Source: Scylla paramamosain
Taxonomy: Eukaryota > Arthropoda > Malacostraca > Decapoda > Portunidae
Reading direction: 5' to 3'
Length of the DNA: 64,000 bases
Assembly: GCF_035594125.1 (NCBI RefSeq)
Contig: NW_026973717.1
Span: 552,001 to 616,000, forward strand
The notes under the pieces: model-generated
Told to the model about the DNA's origin: nothing
Database searches by the model: none
The model's input: the letters and a program-made list of their open reading frames with translations, nothing else
Shown here: one piece after another, positions 1 through 10,327 of the stretch
How positions within the stretch are numbered: position 1 is the first letter of the stretch
Layout of the letters: each line of letters begins with the position of its first letter
Translations under genes and position numbers: made by a program

Positions 1-419
1 GAGTGGTGTGGAGGGGAGGAAAGGAAAGGTTTGACAGATAGCAGCAAAGTGATCGTTCATTCTCCTGAGCCGCGAGATTAGCAGGAAGGTGTGAGGTGCA
101 AGGAAGGGATGAAGTGTGCTTTTGTAAGCCACACAAAGCTTTGATCTTAGCGTACCACTGTCTGTTGTTGGTCAGCTTGAGGTGGTGTATCTTGTCTGGG
201 TAATAGCTTGCCTTTGCATTCTTAATCTCCCTGATTACTCTGTTTCTTAGTTTCCTGTAAAGGACCGGGCAGGAGTGGAACGCCCAGGTCCGCTGACGCA
301 TGAGTCTTTTAAATGCGGGGCGTCATCCAGGGAGCATCAGACGGGTGCGTTGTGACGCTCTTGGCTGGGAAGTAGTGGTGGAAGGCTGCTGTAGTAGTGG
401 CGACGTAGTTTTTGCCATT
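1..419 (-). pseudogene. Non-LTR retrotransposon fragment (endonuclease-RT linker region), frameshifted
   Basis: Read on the minus strand, the segment encodes a typical linker between endonuclease and reverse transcriptase of a LINE ORF2. About 419-320 gives a stretch containing HPSDAPWMTPRI. A one-base shift leads into FKRLMRQRTWAF and RNRVIREIKNAKASYY, then NNRQWYAKIKALCGLQKH. A second shift near base 50 leads into MNDHFAAICQTF at the window edge. The PWMTP...KR...R pattern and the INDHFA-like motif before the RT fingers are familiar from CR1/Jockey-group elements. The RT domain itself would lie beyond the left edge. Two frameshifts make it a dead copy. The clade is not assigned; it differs in sequence from the other LINEs in this window. 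Confidence 0.7.
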
Positions 420-461
420 TTAAGGTGGACGTCCTCCTCATCCAGCACCTCGGTCCACGGG

Positions 462-463
462 TG

Positions 464-509
<46 letters not shown>

Positions 510-524
510 CATTACTTTCTGTTT

Positions 525-622
<98 letters not shown>

Positions 623-636
623 TCTTCTTCTTCTTC
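462..636. repeat. Compound microsatellite (GT)n-(TC)n-(CTT)n
   Basis: A GT run (about 462-507), a TC run with short interruptions (531-618) and a CTT run (619-636) follow each other. Reading frames across them are pure VCVC or SLSL and are not genes. Bases 637-824 hold nothing recognisable. Confidence 0.95.
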
Positions 637-824
637 GTGTCACCCTCCTCCACGCCCCGGACGCCTCGCTCTCCTAACTCGAGCCAACAAGCCATGGTAT
701 CAGAGCGCCACCGAGCGGAAAAGCTACTAATCTTCATTCAATTACTGAGTCCCATTGACGACGACGCCGTGACAGAAGACCAACTTAGCTCACCCCTACC
801 GAATTAACCACCGGATCTGCGTAA

Positions 825-864
<40 letters not shown>

Positions 865-974
865 ATGTGTAACTGGTTCACCTCATGCACGACAATCATA
901 ACTCCAGCAGGAAGGAAAACTACAACGAAAGCTGAGGTTATTGCGCGAATATTTTTGAGCGAGGATGCTAACCG

Positions 975-1055
<81 letters not shown>
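825..1055. repeat. (TG)n at 825-863 and (TC)n at 977-1055
   Basis: Two uninterrupted dinucleotide arrays separated by about 110 bp of unique sequence. From 1056 to 1469 I see only unique sequence with a short CAC run near 1195-1218 and no gene. Confidence 0.95.
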
Positions 1056-1059
<4 letters not shown>

Positions 1060-1489
1060 GCGCTGGCTCCTTGCGCCACACAGTGTACACGTAAAGGTAA
1101 AGGTCAGCTGAATTAAGGTTCACTCCAGCCAGTCATTCATATCGTTGGGTCGGGGTCCAGCAAAACCAGAGCAGCTCATCCCGCCGAGGCCGCCACCCAC
1201 CACCACCACCACCACCACACCACTCGCTTCAAGGTTACTGGCAAGGGCACCTCCAGCATCACACACGAGCATGTCTCCATTCCAGCAGGGAACGCAAGGC
1301 TGGCCGCTGCTATGCCGCTATAAAAAACAATTCATTTTCATTCCCTTGGTAAAATGTTGTTGCAATTATGACGCCGCGGTTAGAGTCAGGCAGCCGCCAT
1401 GTTTGTTTTCCCTGGCTGGTCAAACAAACGTTGTGTTGGAACTTGTTTGTTTTATATTTCATTAGCCGCTTAAGATAGATGGGTATACA

Positions 1490-2401
1490 ATGTTCTATAA
1501 AGATAGAGAAAACAGGAGAGGAGGAGGTGTCGCGTTATACGTTAGGGACATATTACAGTGCTGTATGAACAATAGAATTAAAACAGATAACAAAGCAGAG
1601 TCGATATGGGTAGATATTAAGGAAGGATCGCAGTCAGTAGTACTAGGGGTAGTTTACAGACCACCGACCAGTACAGAGGAAATTAACACCTCACTGTGGC
1701 AGGAATTAAATAGAGCAGGCAGGTACAGTCAGGTATGTGTGGTAGGAGATTTTAATTTTAGGAATATCGACTGGAGTCTGATTGTGGGTAACAAGGAAGC
1801 AGAGGAATTCCTTAAGGTAATTCAGGATAATTTTTTAAAACAGGTAGTCGTAGAACCCACAAGGGGGAATAATATTCTAGATTTAATTCTTACTAACAGG
1901 GAGGAAGCAGTCACGCAGGTAGAGGTTGGAGGACAGCTAGGTAACAGTGACCTTAGGGAAATTAGGTACAAGCTAGAATGGGAAGAAACTGTTAGAAATA
2001 AAAACACTAGTAAAATACCTGACTTTAGGAGAGCAGATTTTGAAGAATTAAAAAGGTACCTCCAAGGAGTGGACTGGCAAGGGATGCAGGGTGAGGTCAG
2101 GTCAGGGACGGAGTTCAGAGAGATAAGGCAGGATGAGGGAGGTGAGGCGAGGCTCCAGAAGGGAGGAGGAAAGAGGAAGGGGGGAGATAGGCGTGAGTAT
2201 GTTGGAATGTCAGGTCATGCTGAAATGAGAGAGGTAAGGTCGAGGCGAGTTGATGAGGGAGGGGAGAGGATGGTAGGGAACGAGATGAGGGGTTTAGGTG
2301 AAGTAAATGTAGATGAATTGTATAAATATTTCGTAGATAAAGTTCATACAGGTCAATTAGCAAATATCCCGTATAAAACAATAAGATCACAAAAAAAATG
2401 A
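1490..2401 (+). pseudogene. CR1-like ORF2, endonuclease part, N-terminally truncated
   Basis: APE-type endonuclease that would nick target DNA for LINE insertion. The first ~59 residues present in copy B, including the catalytic E of the LTET motif, are lost by 5' truncation. GDFNFRNIDW (D87, N89) is present. The C-terminal SDH signature reads SDL here (codon 1952-1954, residue 155): the catalytic His has become Leu, whereas copy B keeps His. The frame stops in SQKK-stop directly after a run of eight A (2391-2398). With seven A it would continue into the RT through NDPKWMTARLKH. So the piece is dead three times over: truncated, missing the active-site His, and frameshifted from the RT. The residue-190-280 region is rich in G/E/R and poorly conserved in look. 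Confidence 0.88.
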
Positions 2402-2411
2402 CCCTAAATGG

Positions 2412-4316
2412 ATGACTGCTAGGTTAAAGCATTATATAGGGCGTAAGAGAAGTATATATAAGAGATTAAGGGCAGGTGAGGAAGTTTTAAGGACACAGTA
2501 TAATGAATTAGTTAGAACAGTCAGGAAGTTAACGAGGAAAGCTAAGGAAAATTATGAATTAAAGGTAGCCAGCCAGGCGAAGACGGACCCCAAGGGATTT
2601 TATCAGGTATACAGGACGAAAAATAAGGATACTGTAGGTCCATTAAAGGCAGCAGATGGGGAGCTGGTTAGTTCTGGGGAGGAGATTAGTAAACTTCTGA
2701 ATGATTATTTTTTAACTGTCTTCACTCAGGAAAACATGCAGGATATGCCAGATAGTGAACAGGTGTTTAGAGCAGATGAGTATGAGAAGCTGACGGATAT
2801 TTCCATAACTAGGGAGATAGTGGAGCAGGAGATAGATAGGCTAAAAAAGTTCAAGTCACCAGGACCTGATGAAATATATCCCAGAGTACTGAAGGAATGT
2901 AAAAAGATTATTAGTGAGCCGTTAGTTTCTGTCTTTAGGAAATCACTGGAGTCGGGTGAGGTACCAGAAATGTGGAGGCAGGCTAATGTAGTACCCATCT
3001 TTAAGAAAGGGGATAAAACTTTAGCGTCTAATTATAGACCGGTCAGCTTAACTTCAGTTGTAGGTAAAATGTTAGAGTCAATAATAGCCAGGAACATTAG
3101 GGAACATTTAGACAAACATAACTTGATAAATCAGTCACAGCATGGCTTCACGAAGGGGAAGTCTTGCCTGACAAACTTGTTAAGTTTTTACAGTAAGGTG
3201 TACGAGGCAGTAGATAATGGAGATAGTTATGATATCTTATATCTGGACTTTAGTAAAGCATTCGACAAGGTGCCCCATCAAAGGCTCCTGAGAAAGGTTA
3301 GGGCGCACGGGATAGATGGGAAGGTGTTAGGTTGGATAGGGTCATGGCTTGGTAACAGGCGACAGAGAGTGCTAATAAACGGCTCGAAATCCGAGTGGGG
3401 TCATGTCATTAGTGGGGTGCCACAGGGATCAGTATTAGGGCCATTATTATTTCTAATATATATCAATGACTTGGATAGTGGAATTAATAGCGATGTTAGT
3501 AAATTTGCGGATGACACAAAGATAGGTAGATTAATTAGGTCAGAAGCGGATGCCATCGCCTTGCAGACAGACTTAGATAGAATGAATGAATGGACGGATA
3601 GATGGCAAATGCAATTTAATATCAATAAATGCAAAGTGCTTAGAGTAGGTAGAGGAAACCCACACAATAGGTACACATTAAACAACCAAACTCTGGTAGG
3701 TACAGGGTACGAGAAAGATTTAGGAGTTATAGTTAGCTCTGAACTCCGTCTAGGGAAACAATGCATAGAAGCCAGAAACAAGGCAAATAGGGTACTAGGA
3801 TTCATTTTTATGAGTGTTAAAAGTAGAAGGCCGGAGGTAATATTAAAGTTATACTTGGCGCTGGTCAGACCTCATCTAGACTACGCTGTGCAGTTCTGGT
3901 CCCCACATTACAGGAAAGATATAGGTCTATTAGAATCAGTACAGAGGAGAATGACTAAAAGGATACAGGGGATGAGGAGTATTCCTTACGAAGCGAGGCT
4001 GAAGCGGTTAAATTTACATTCTCTAGAGAGACGTAGGTTAAGAGGGGACCTGATAGAGGTCTTTAAGTGGTATAAGGGTTATATCAAGGGAGATGTAAGC
4101 AAAATTCTTAGGATCAGCAACCAGGGTAGAACAAGAAATAACGGGTTCAAGCTTGAAAAATTTAGGTTTAGGAAGGAGATAGGAAAAAATTGGTTCTCGA
4201 ATAGAGTGGTAGATGAGTGGAACGGACTCAGTAATCATGTAGTTAGTGCTAGGACACTAGAGAGCTTTAAGAGAAGATTAGACAAGTTTATGGATGGGGA
4301 TGATAGGTGGAAATAG
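2412..4316 (+). CDS. CR1-like ORF2, reverse transcriptase part
   Basis: 634-residue open frame encoding the RT that copies LINE RNA at a nicked target. Visible blocks: SPGPDE (149-154), NYRPVSLTSVVGK fingers, LDFSKAFDKVPH with catalytic D279, GVPQGSVLGP (around 335-344), KFADDTKIG with the catalytic pair D367-D368, then the CR1-type C-terminal thumb and tail with YEARLKRLNLHSLERRR and EWNGLSNHVV. All three catalytic aspartates are present and there is no internal stop. The ATG at 2412 is probably not a true start: the frame is the continuation of the endonuclease frame, displaced +1 by the A8 run just upstream. Differs from copy B at roughly a dozen residues (for example M versus R in FIFMSVK). 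Ends 84 bp before the octamer tail. Confidence 0.93.
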   Translation: MTARLKHYIGRKRSIYKRLRAGEEVLRTQYNELVRTVRKLTRKAKENYELKVASQAKTDPKGFYQVYRTKNKDTVGPLKAADGELVSSGEEISKLLNDYFLTVFTQENMQDMPDSEQVFRADEYEKLTDISITREIVEQEIDRLKKFKSPGPDEIYPRVLKECKKIISEPLVSVFRKSLESGEVPEMWRQANVVPIFKKGDKTLASNYRPVSLTSVVGKMLESIIARNIREHLDKHNLINQSQHGFTKGKSCLTNLLSFYSKVYEAVDNGDSYDILYLDFSKAFDKVPHQRLLRKVRAHGIDGKVLGWIGSWLGNRRQRVLINGSKSEWGHVISGVPQGSVLGPLLFLIYINDLDSGINSDVSKFADDTKIGRLIRSEADAIALQTDLDRMNEWTDRWQMQFNINKCKVLRVGRGNPHNRYTLNNQTLVGTGYEKDLGVIVSSELRLGKQCIEARNKANRVLGFIFMSVKSRRPEVILKLYLALVRPHLDYAVQFWSPHYRKDIGLLESVQRRMTKRIQGMRSIPYEARLKRLNLHSLERRRLRGDLIEVFKWYKGYIKGDVSKILRISNQGRTRNNGFKLEKFRFRKEIGKNWFSNRVVDEWNGLSNHVVSARTLESFKRRLDKFMDGDDRWK

Positions 4317-4400
4317 GTAGGAGTGTTTCATACAGGGACTGCCACGTGTAAGCCTGGTCGCTTCTTGCAGCTTCCCTTATTTCTTATGTTCTTATGTTCT

Positions 4401-5424
4401 AAGAGGCGAGGAGTTTCTGTCATTCCTTCTGTCCGCGCCGTCTGCCGCTCAACAGATAGAAAAATGTCAATCTCGATCATTTGTATTGTGCAAGCTGGAG
4501 GAACATCACGGGTCTGGAAAATAGAAGGAGTTGGAGATACGAAGACACATAATAAATTGACGATATTATTCTTTATTCCGTATTCTAAGTGTGTTTTATT
4601 TCGATTTCCAACAGGTTTTCGTATAAAGCACGTCATTTTGGGTATTCATGACTGTACGGCTTAATTTAACAAGGATTCTGCACCATCCTTTGGCTTTATT
4701 AGATGTTATTGAGATTTTCGAGAGTGTTAACTGAACAAGGATTCTTCATCACTGGCAAAGTCACCCACGAGAACACGACTGAGCTTCTGCCCTCTTAGGT
4801 TTCTTTTACTTGGAACTTATAAAAAGAGTAATCTTCAGAATTCAAAGCTTTGGTCGTGCGGGGACAATATACACTCCACGTTTTCGACAGAAGGACAAGA
4901 CCAACAAGAGGGAGACTTCAAGACACTTCCCGAGATAATTTTGGAGTTGCCTTTGAACTCTTTCCTCTGAGTCTGGCGCCTTAAGTGTGTTTTTTTTTTT
5001 CACCAGTTATTGTTTTCCTTGGTCAGGGGCCTTCTTACACAAAGAATTTGGCTTCAGTTATGGCAGAAAGAAAAAAATATGGTATTAAGAGTCATTTTTA
5101 TGGCCCTTGATCAAAGCCCCTTATGCATTAAAAAAAAATAATTATAAAAAAAAATAGCAGTGCAGTGTGACGCTAAAGAAGTGACGCTCTTGACTGTCTA
5201 TTACGTCACGCTATAATTCACAGAATTTAGCAGCGAAAATTAATGGCTAAAAGGTAATTGCGATTTCCATGTTATTATAATGGAACTAGAATTAATATCG
5301 GCTTGTGGCAAAAATAATAATATAAAAAAACACACGGCTTTGCGGGGTGAGTGTGCGGCGCGATACGGCCACAGCCAGCCAGGACGTGCGGACCTCACTG
5401 CAGAGTACTTTATTGTTAACTAAT
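4401..5424. other. Anonymous AT-rich sequence
   Basis: No gene seen. Around 4690-4770 there are diverged pieces (AACAAGGATTCTGCACCATC; a second AACAAGGATTCTTCATCACT) that resemble the interior of the MITE-like family described at 8206-8427. The rest is unique, with short A/T runs. Confidence 0.6.
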
Positions 5425-5545
5425 AAATTGGCATGGCAATATTCAGTACATACAGTTGGCCAGCCAATATTGAGTATATGCAGTTAGCGAGGCAATATTA
5501 AGTATATACACTTGGCAAGGCAATATTAAGTACAGATGCCTGAAC
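5425..5545. repeat. 28-bp tandem repeat, four units
   Basis: Units centred on CAATATTNAGTA occur at 5438, 5465, 5493 and 5521, a period of 27-28 bp, each followed by a diverged ACAGTTGGC-like spacer. Confidence 0.85.
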
Positions 5546-5679
5546 AACTGCAATATTACTAGAGTTCCCTAAAGTAGTTATGACAAACTCCACTGTGCTT
5601 TCTTTTCAGTTCATGTTGTATATGTTGTAAATGTTGATATGATATATCTTTAATGATTTGCATATAAACTGTGATGGAT

Positions 5680-5681
<2 letters not shown>

Positions 5682-5762
<81 letters not shown>

Positions 5763-5830
5763 TATACTTATCTATTTATCTATGTATCTAGCTATCTATC
5801 TGTCTCTCTGTCTGTCTCTCTATCTACCTA
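5682..5830. repeat. (TC)n array passing into TATC/TGTC variants
   Basis: An uninterrupted TC array to about 5756 followed by a TATC/TCTG-rich derivative zone to about 5830. Confidence 0.95.
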
Positions 5831-5849
5831 CTATATTCTACCTACCGCA

Positions 5850-6140
5850 TCTACGTACTATATTCCTAAAAGACTGTAATCCAAGACAAACTTTCAATAT
5901 TCACTCCAGTGCACTTCATGCCTGCAGGTTGGTTACGAATTAATAAATAGACTAATGAAATGGCAATACTACATTTTCTAAAAACTGGAATCCAAAATGA
6001 ACACTTAATATCTACTCCAGAGTGATTGGAAATCATGGACGAATGAACTACAGTGAATTAGTCATAAACACTGCAATTTCTATGGTAATATTCCTGAAAA
6101 TTCTGTAATCTGAAATAACTTGATATTCTGGAGTATCATG
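5850..6140. repeat. Degenerate ~112-bp tandem repeat, three units
   Basis: The pattern TATTCCTRAAARNCTGTAATC followed about 25 bp on by an ATTC/CTCCAG block recurs at about 5860, 5972 and 6084, strongly diverged. The neighbouring sequence around 5550-5600 may be a fourth, poorer unit. Confidence 0.55.
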
Positions 6141-7262
6141 TGAGTCTTTCAATAGCTTCCCTTGATGAATGGAGTTCTTATAATTCACCCGCCTTTGTGC
6201 AGCTGCCCCAGGTAGTGATGCCACAAAGTCCACTGAACTCCATGTCTGAATAGAAATTAGTGTTTGGAATAATTAACTGTTTCATAATGGGAGTTCTATA
6301 AAGAGTTGGGTGCAGCATTCCTTTTGATAATCTCCATGTTGCCTTTTCATTCCCTTCCCTTATCTTCACATTCCTCCCAGCACTTTCTCGCTAATCATCC
6401 TTATCCCTCGTTCCTTTCTTCCTTGCTCCTTCCTTTTTTTCCTTCCTTTTTTCTGAGCCATGAAATCATTCAATCAATAATATTCAATTAATAATATTTT
6501 TTATCCCTTTTTTCTTTATCTCCCTTACTACTCTTTCGCTTATCATCCTTTTCTCCTTTCTTCCTCTCTCCTTTTTTTTCTTCCTTTTGTTGCACATTTA
6601 TATCAGTCTATCAGTCAATAATCCTTTCTCATCCCAACATCTTATCCTTCCTATCCTTTGCCTCTTCCTTTCTTCCTATGTAACCCATTCCCAATGCATG
6701 CATCGTTCTCTCCTCCGACCTCGCATCCTTTCTTCCTTCTCGCCTTCCTTTCCAATGCTTGTTCTCTTATCTACTCTTACCTCATCTCTTCTCTATCCAA
6801 ACATCCTATCTTCCATCTCTCCTCATTTTCTTCCTTTCCCTTTCCTTCTTCTTTTCCCTTCTTTTCCGTTTACTTTACCATCTCTCTTCATCTTTCCTTC
6901 CCTCTTATCTTCCCTTCTTTTTCTTCCTCTTTCCCTCTCACTTCTGTTCCCTCTACCACTTCTCTCTCCGTCTCTCCTTCTTCCCTATCATCTCCCTCCT
7001 CCTCTCCCCATCATCTTGCCTCTCTCCCTAGGTTTATCCTTCTCTATCTCACACAACGTTACGCCTCCCCATCAAATTCCCCTCCCTTCCCCTCCCACCT
7101 GCCTCCCGTCCTCCCCTCCCCTTCCTCTGTACCTCACCACCTCCCCCATCCCACGCACCTCGTCACCCTGGGAACGCCTCCAGCACCAGCAAACTGTGTC
7201 CCTTTAAATACAAAAATATTTCAGGAAAATGTTGCAGCCTCATTCTTACATTCCAGGGAGCT
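6141..7262. other. Pyrimidine-rich anonymous region
   Basis: From about 6340 to 7180 the plus strand is very rich in C and T without a fixed repeat unit. Long open frames here are Ser/Leu/Pro low-complexity shadows, not genes. Confidence 0.7.
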
Positions 7263-7432
7263 TCACCACCACCACCATCACCACTATAACCATCATCATC
7301 ACAACCACTACTGCCACCACCATCAACACCACTACCATCACCACAACCACCACCAATATCATCACCACCACTACCATCACCACCACCACCATCGTTGCAT
7401 CAGCCATTAAGAGTATCTGGATACTTTTTTTT

Positions 7433-7502
<70 letters not shown>
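7263..7502. repeat. (CAC/CAT)n imperfect array and (TG)n
   Basis: Imperfect CAC/CAT/AAC triplets at 7263-7393, a short unique spacer, then about 70 bp of TG at 7433-7502. Confidence 0.95.
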
Positions 7503-7505
<3 letters not shown>

Positions 7506-7600
7506 AGCGGCTCTAGCCAAGGGCAACAAAAAATGGTGAAAAAGGTGTCAGTCCCTAAAGAGGACAGTCCGAAAGCAAATCTAAAATTACATTGAAAAAT
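7503..7600 (+). repeat. Dispersed repeat with GGCCAAGGGCAAC core, copy 1
   Basis: Contains GCCAAGGGCAACAAAAAATG and later GTCAGTCCCTAAAGAGG. Related copies lie at 16520-16600 (minus), 42730-42860 (minus) and 52500-52670 (plus). No coding capacity. Confidence 0.6.
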
Positions 7601-7726
7601 CACAGCCCTGACTCACTTAACGCAAATACACCACCATACCAAGAACCCTGCTCTCCCCTGTGTCCATCTTACATAACAACGCTATTATGCGAATAGAGCA
7701 TCTTACGAGTAACTACTAATGACAGA

Positions 7727-7930
7727 TCGGCCTCGTACTTAATCTCGCGTGCGTTAGTTCCTCGCCTTACCGCGTCTAACCGTAACCCTTGTAGTATTAT
7801 CAATATAATAATGCATATTATCAGTCACTACCAAGAATGAATAAATAAGAATAATGGTAAATCGGTCCCGTACTAAATCTAGCGTCCTTCAGTTCCTCGA
7901 CTTACCGTGTCTAACCTAATCCCCTCGATG
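7727..7930. repeat. Local duplication, ~67-bp unit, offset ~134 bp
   Basis: The stretch GTACTTAATCTCGCG...TTCCTCGCCTTACCGCGTC at about 7727-7793 recurs as GTACTAAATCTAGCG...TTCCTCGACTTACCGTGTC at about 7861-7930. Confidence 0.75.
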
Positions 7931-8205
7931 CTCTCCAGTTCTTTTCCAAATCATTAATACAAAAGTGGCCTCCGCGTATCTCAAGTGGCCGCCTCTAATC
8001 GGTGGAAGCCGGATTTGTTCAAACGGGAGGGCAGCGCCAAGTGGTCAGCGTACCGAACTGGGAAACTCAAGTAAGGGTTATTGAATGTTACCACGTCTTA
8101 TTTCGACAAGATTTAAAGCTCTGGTGGAGGTTATTATGGTTTTCAAGGGTGTTTCCATGATTTTTTATAATTTAATAAATTGCTCAGGGTAAAAAAATAA
8201 GTTAG

Positions 8206-8427
8206 GGCCGTATCCTGAAACACCTCTGCGCTGCTTCTCTACTACTTTAAATTCAAAGGCTCGTACTTGTACTCGGACGGATTAAGGGTGTTTTTTTGGT
8301 TCTAGTGACAGATTAACAAGATTCCTACATTATTAACAGAAGAAACACTCTTGGGAACCCGGCTAATCATCTGTGTGGCCTTTGAAAATAGTCATGGCGA
8401 GAGAGCATAGTGTTTCAGAATACACGC
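8206..8427 (+). mobile_element. MITE-like element, copy 1
   Basis: 222 bp with imperfect terminal inverted repeats: the left end reads GGCCGTATCCTGAAACAC, and the right end read in reverse complement gives GCGTGTATTCTGAAACAC. The interior contains GACAGATTAACAAGATTCCT and GAAACACTCTTGGGAACCCG. No coding capacity. It may be flanked by TTAG on both sides, but this is too short to be sure. A related tandem-unit relic lies just upstream (8093-8180). Confidence 0.75.
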
Positions 8428-8754
8428 TTTAGTACTACTGCGTGGAGTACAGAGGGACACTCCAGCTTATACCTGATAACGTCAACCCCTCGCCTGCGTC
8501 ACCGCGGCACGAGCTGACCACCCAAACCTTCAAGAATTAAGTCCCCAATCGACCCACCAACAAAGCCTACAAGTATCGGTGCCTCAGGATGTATGAAAGA
8601 TAAATATAAAAACAAGGGCAGGTCGCCGGCGGCCGCTGACCACCTGCACCGTTGTGGTCGTTTTTTCTTACTTATTTATTGCCTGAAAACAAAGGGATGA
8701 AGGGACGGATGGACGAGGTGAAGGTAAAAAAAGTAGTGGAGGAGTGGATCAATA

Positions 8755-8755
<1 letters not shown>

Positions 8756-8808
<53 letters not shown>
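8756..8808. repeat. (GT)n microsatellite
   Basis: About 53 bp of pure GT. Bases 8428-8755 hold nothing recognisable. Confidence 0.95.
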
Positions 8809-8811
<3 letters not shown>

Positions 8812-8999
8812 CGCGCGTGCACACAGAGACAGAAAAAAGAAAATCAATTAATAGACAAACAGGCAAACTTTTCTTAATTCTTTGAGGTTAATAATCAAGG
8901 ATTGACACGAAGGAATATATAAATTGTCAGCAATTTTCATATTACTATTATCATTATCACATTACAGTATAATAGAGTAATCATATTATCGCATTACTG

Positions 9000-9050
9000 T
9001 TACTGTTGTCATTATTATTATTTTCAATATTACTATTATCATTATTATTA

Positions 9051-9091
<41 letters not shown>
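9000..9091. repeat. (ATT)n microsatellite
   Basis: Imperfect then near-perfect ATT triplets. Confidence 0.95.
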
Positions 9092-9095
<4 letters not shown>

Positions 9096-9207
9096 GATTA
9101 TGTTTTTTTGTCCCACCACAGTTTTGCAGCACATTTGATTTCCTCTGATACAAAAACGTTGTATAATCCCTCTTATTAATTCCACTTTGTTATATTGGAA
9201 TTATCGC

Positions 9208-9209
<2 letters not shown>

Positions 9210-9244
<35 letters not shown>

Positions 9245-9518
9245 CGGCAGATATAGTGGTGATGGTGGTAAAAGTTAAGTAGGTATGAATTGCACGCTGG
9301 CTCGCTCGTCCCCTCGTCTACCAATGTATTTATACCCACAGTCTTTTCATAAGTGGCGGTGATAGCTGTGGTGGTGGAGGAGTTGGAGGCGATAGTCGAG
9401 GTGGTGGCAGAAATAGTGGTGGTGGTGGTGGTGGTGGTGGTGGTTAAGTTGGTATCAAGTGGACGCTGGCTCCCTCGTCCCCTCGTCTATACATTTATTC
9501 CCACAGTCTTTTCATGAG
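9210..9518. repeat. (AC)n plus ~160-bp local duplication
   Basis: An AC array (9210-9242) precedes a duplicated module: a GGT-rich lead, then GTTAAGTAGGTAT, GACGCTGGCT-type sequence, CGTCCCCTCGTCTA and CCCACAGTCTTTTCAT, at about 9254-9352 and again at 9414-9518. The second copy carries an expanded (GGT)n. Confidence 0.85.
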
Positions 9519-9520
9519 GA

Positions 9521-10107
9521 CACAAAGGGGCAATCTCTCCCCCCGCACGTAGAATCAACAAGGTGAGGCTGTTCCTGATGGCGCTCCCTCGCCCCACGCT
9601 CCACGCAGGGTCGCCTTTAGAATTGCACACATTCACTCTATTGGTTCTGAAGTAAAAGATAACTCTCTCCGTTACACAATAGCGAGATGTTGAAATCTAC
9701 CTTGAAATTGCACCTCAACTCTACTTTTTAATATTTCCAGGCTACTTTATTCAGATTTAACACTATTGGGAAAGGAAATGTACTTCGGAAACCAATAGTG
9801 TTGTAATTCAGTCTTGACTTGAATTTTTCTTTCCAGTTCAAACTAAACAATTATTTTTTTTCTTCTCTGTTACTGTGCCCTGTTCATTTTACTTAGCGGA
9901 AACACGGTGCTAGGTAAATCTATCTTCAGAATTCTCACTACTGCACCACTATACTATTCTTCGCTGTTTTTAATGAGCCTTTTCCGGGTGTTTCTATTTT
10001 GTTTAATTCTTTCCCTTATTCTTTTGTCTCATGTGTTTTATACTGAGTCTTTCCACCTTTCCTGGGTCTTCCTCATCTTCCGCTCACCGTGAAAGCAGCC
10101 ATAGATA
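9521..10107. other. Anonymous sequence
   Basis: No gene, RNA or repeat recognised. Confidence 0.5.
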
Positions 10108-10327
10108 GGATCATATTCTGAAACACCTGCGCCGCTCCCCCACTACATTCAAAAGGCTCTAGTTAAAATTGCAGAGTTTCTTAAGAATATTTTAATGGTT
10201 CTAACGACAGATTATTGAGATTTGTACACTATCAACAGGAGAAATACTCTTGATAATCCGCTTAATGATCTTTGTGGCTTTTGAAAATAGTCGTGGCGAG
10301 AGAGCAAGGCGTTTCAGAGTATGGACC
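10108..10327 (+). mobile_element. MITE-like element, copy 2
   Basis: 220 bp. The left terminus GGATCATATTCTGAAACACC is nearly the inverse of the right terminus (reverse complement GGTCCATACTCTGAAACGCC). Interior blocks shared with copy 1 include AAAGGCTCTAG, GACAGATTATTGAGATTTG, GGCTTTTGAAAATAGTCGTG and GGCGAGAGAGCA. Possibly flanked by ATA. Confidence 0.8.

Larger units (their letters stand above)
1470..4400 (+). mobile_element. CR1-like LINE, copy A (5'-truncated)
   Basis: Homology to copy B (57342-60605) begins abruptly near 1470, inside the endonuclease, and runs to the 3' end. The tail is an 8-bp repeat of TTCTTATG type (4381-4400), the kind of short 3' octamer repeat CR1 elements carry instead of poly(A). 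5' truncation is the normal result of incomplete target-primed reverse transcription. Protein identity to copy B is about 98%, so the family was active recently. No clear target-site duplication was found. Confidence 0.92.

Noticed and set aside
466..807. Open frames made of CVCV, SLSL or ERER residues across the microsatellites (also at 804, 5559, 11301, 22643, 25097, 51544, 56569, 61418, 63444)
   Set aside because: They are read-through of dinucleotide arrays in frames without stops; no unique protein sequence.
6587..7410. Two frames of 206 and 250 codons
   Set aside because: Entirely Ser/Leu/Pro or His from a C/T-rich and CAC-rich tract; no domain and no conserved start.
7433..7502. CRISPR-like or phage-like regular repeats
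   Set aside because: Regular repeats here are dinucleotides or tandem duplications without unique spacers; the gene content is eukaryotic transposons.
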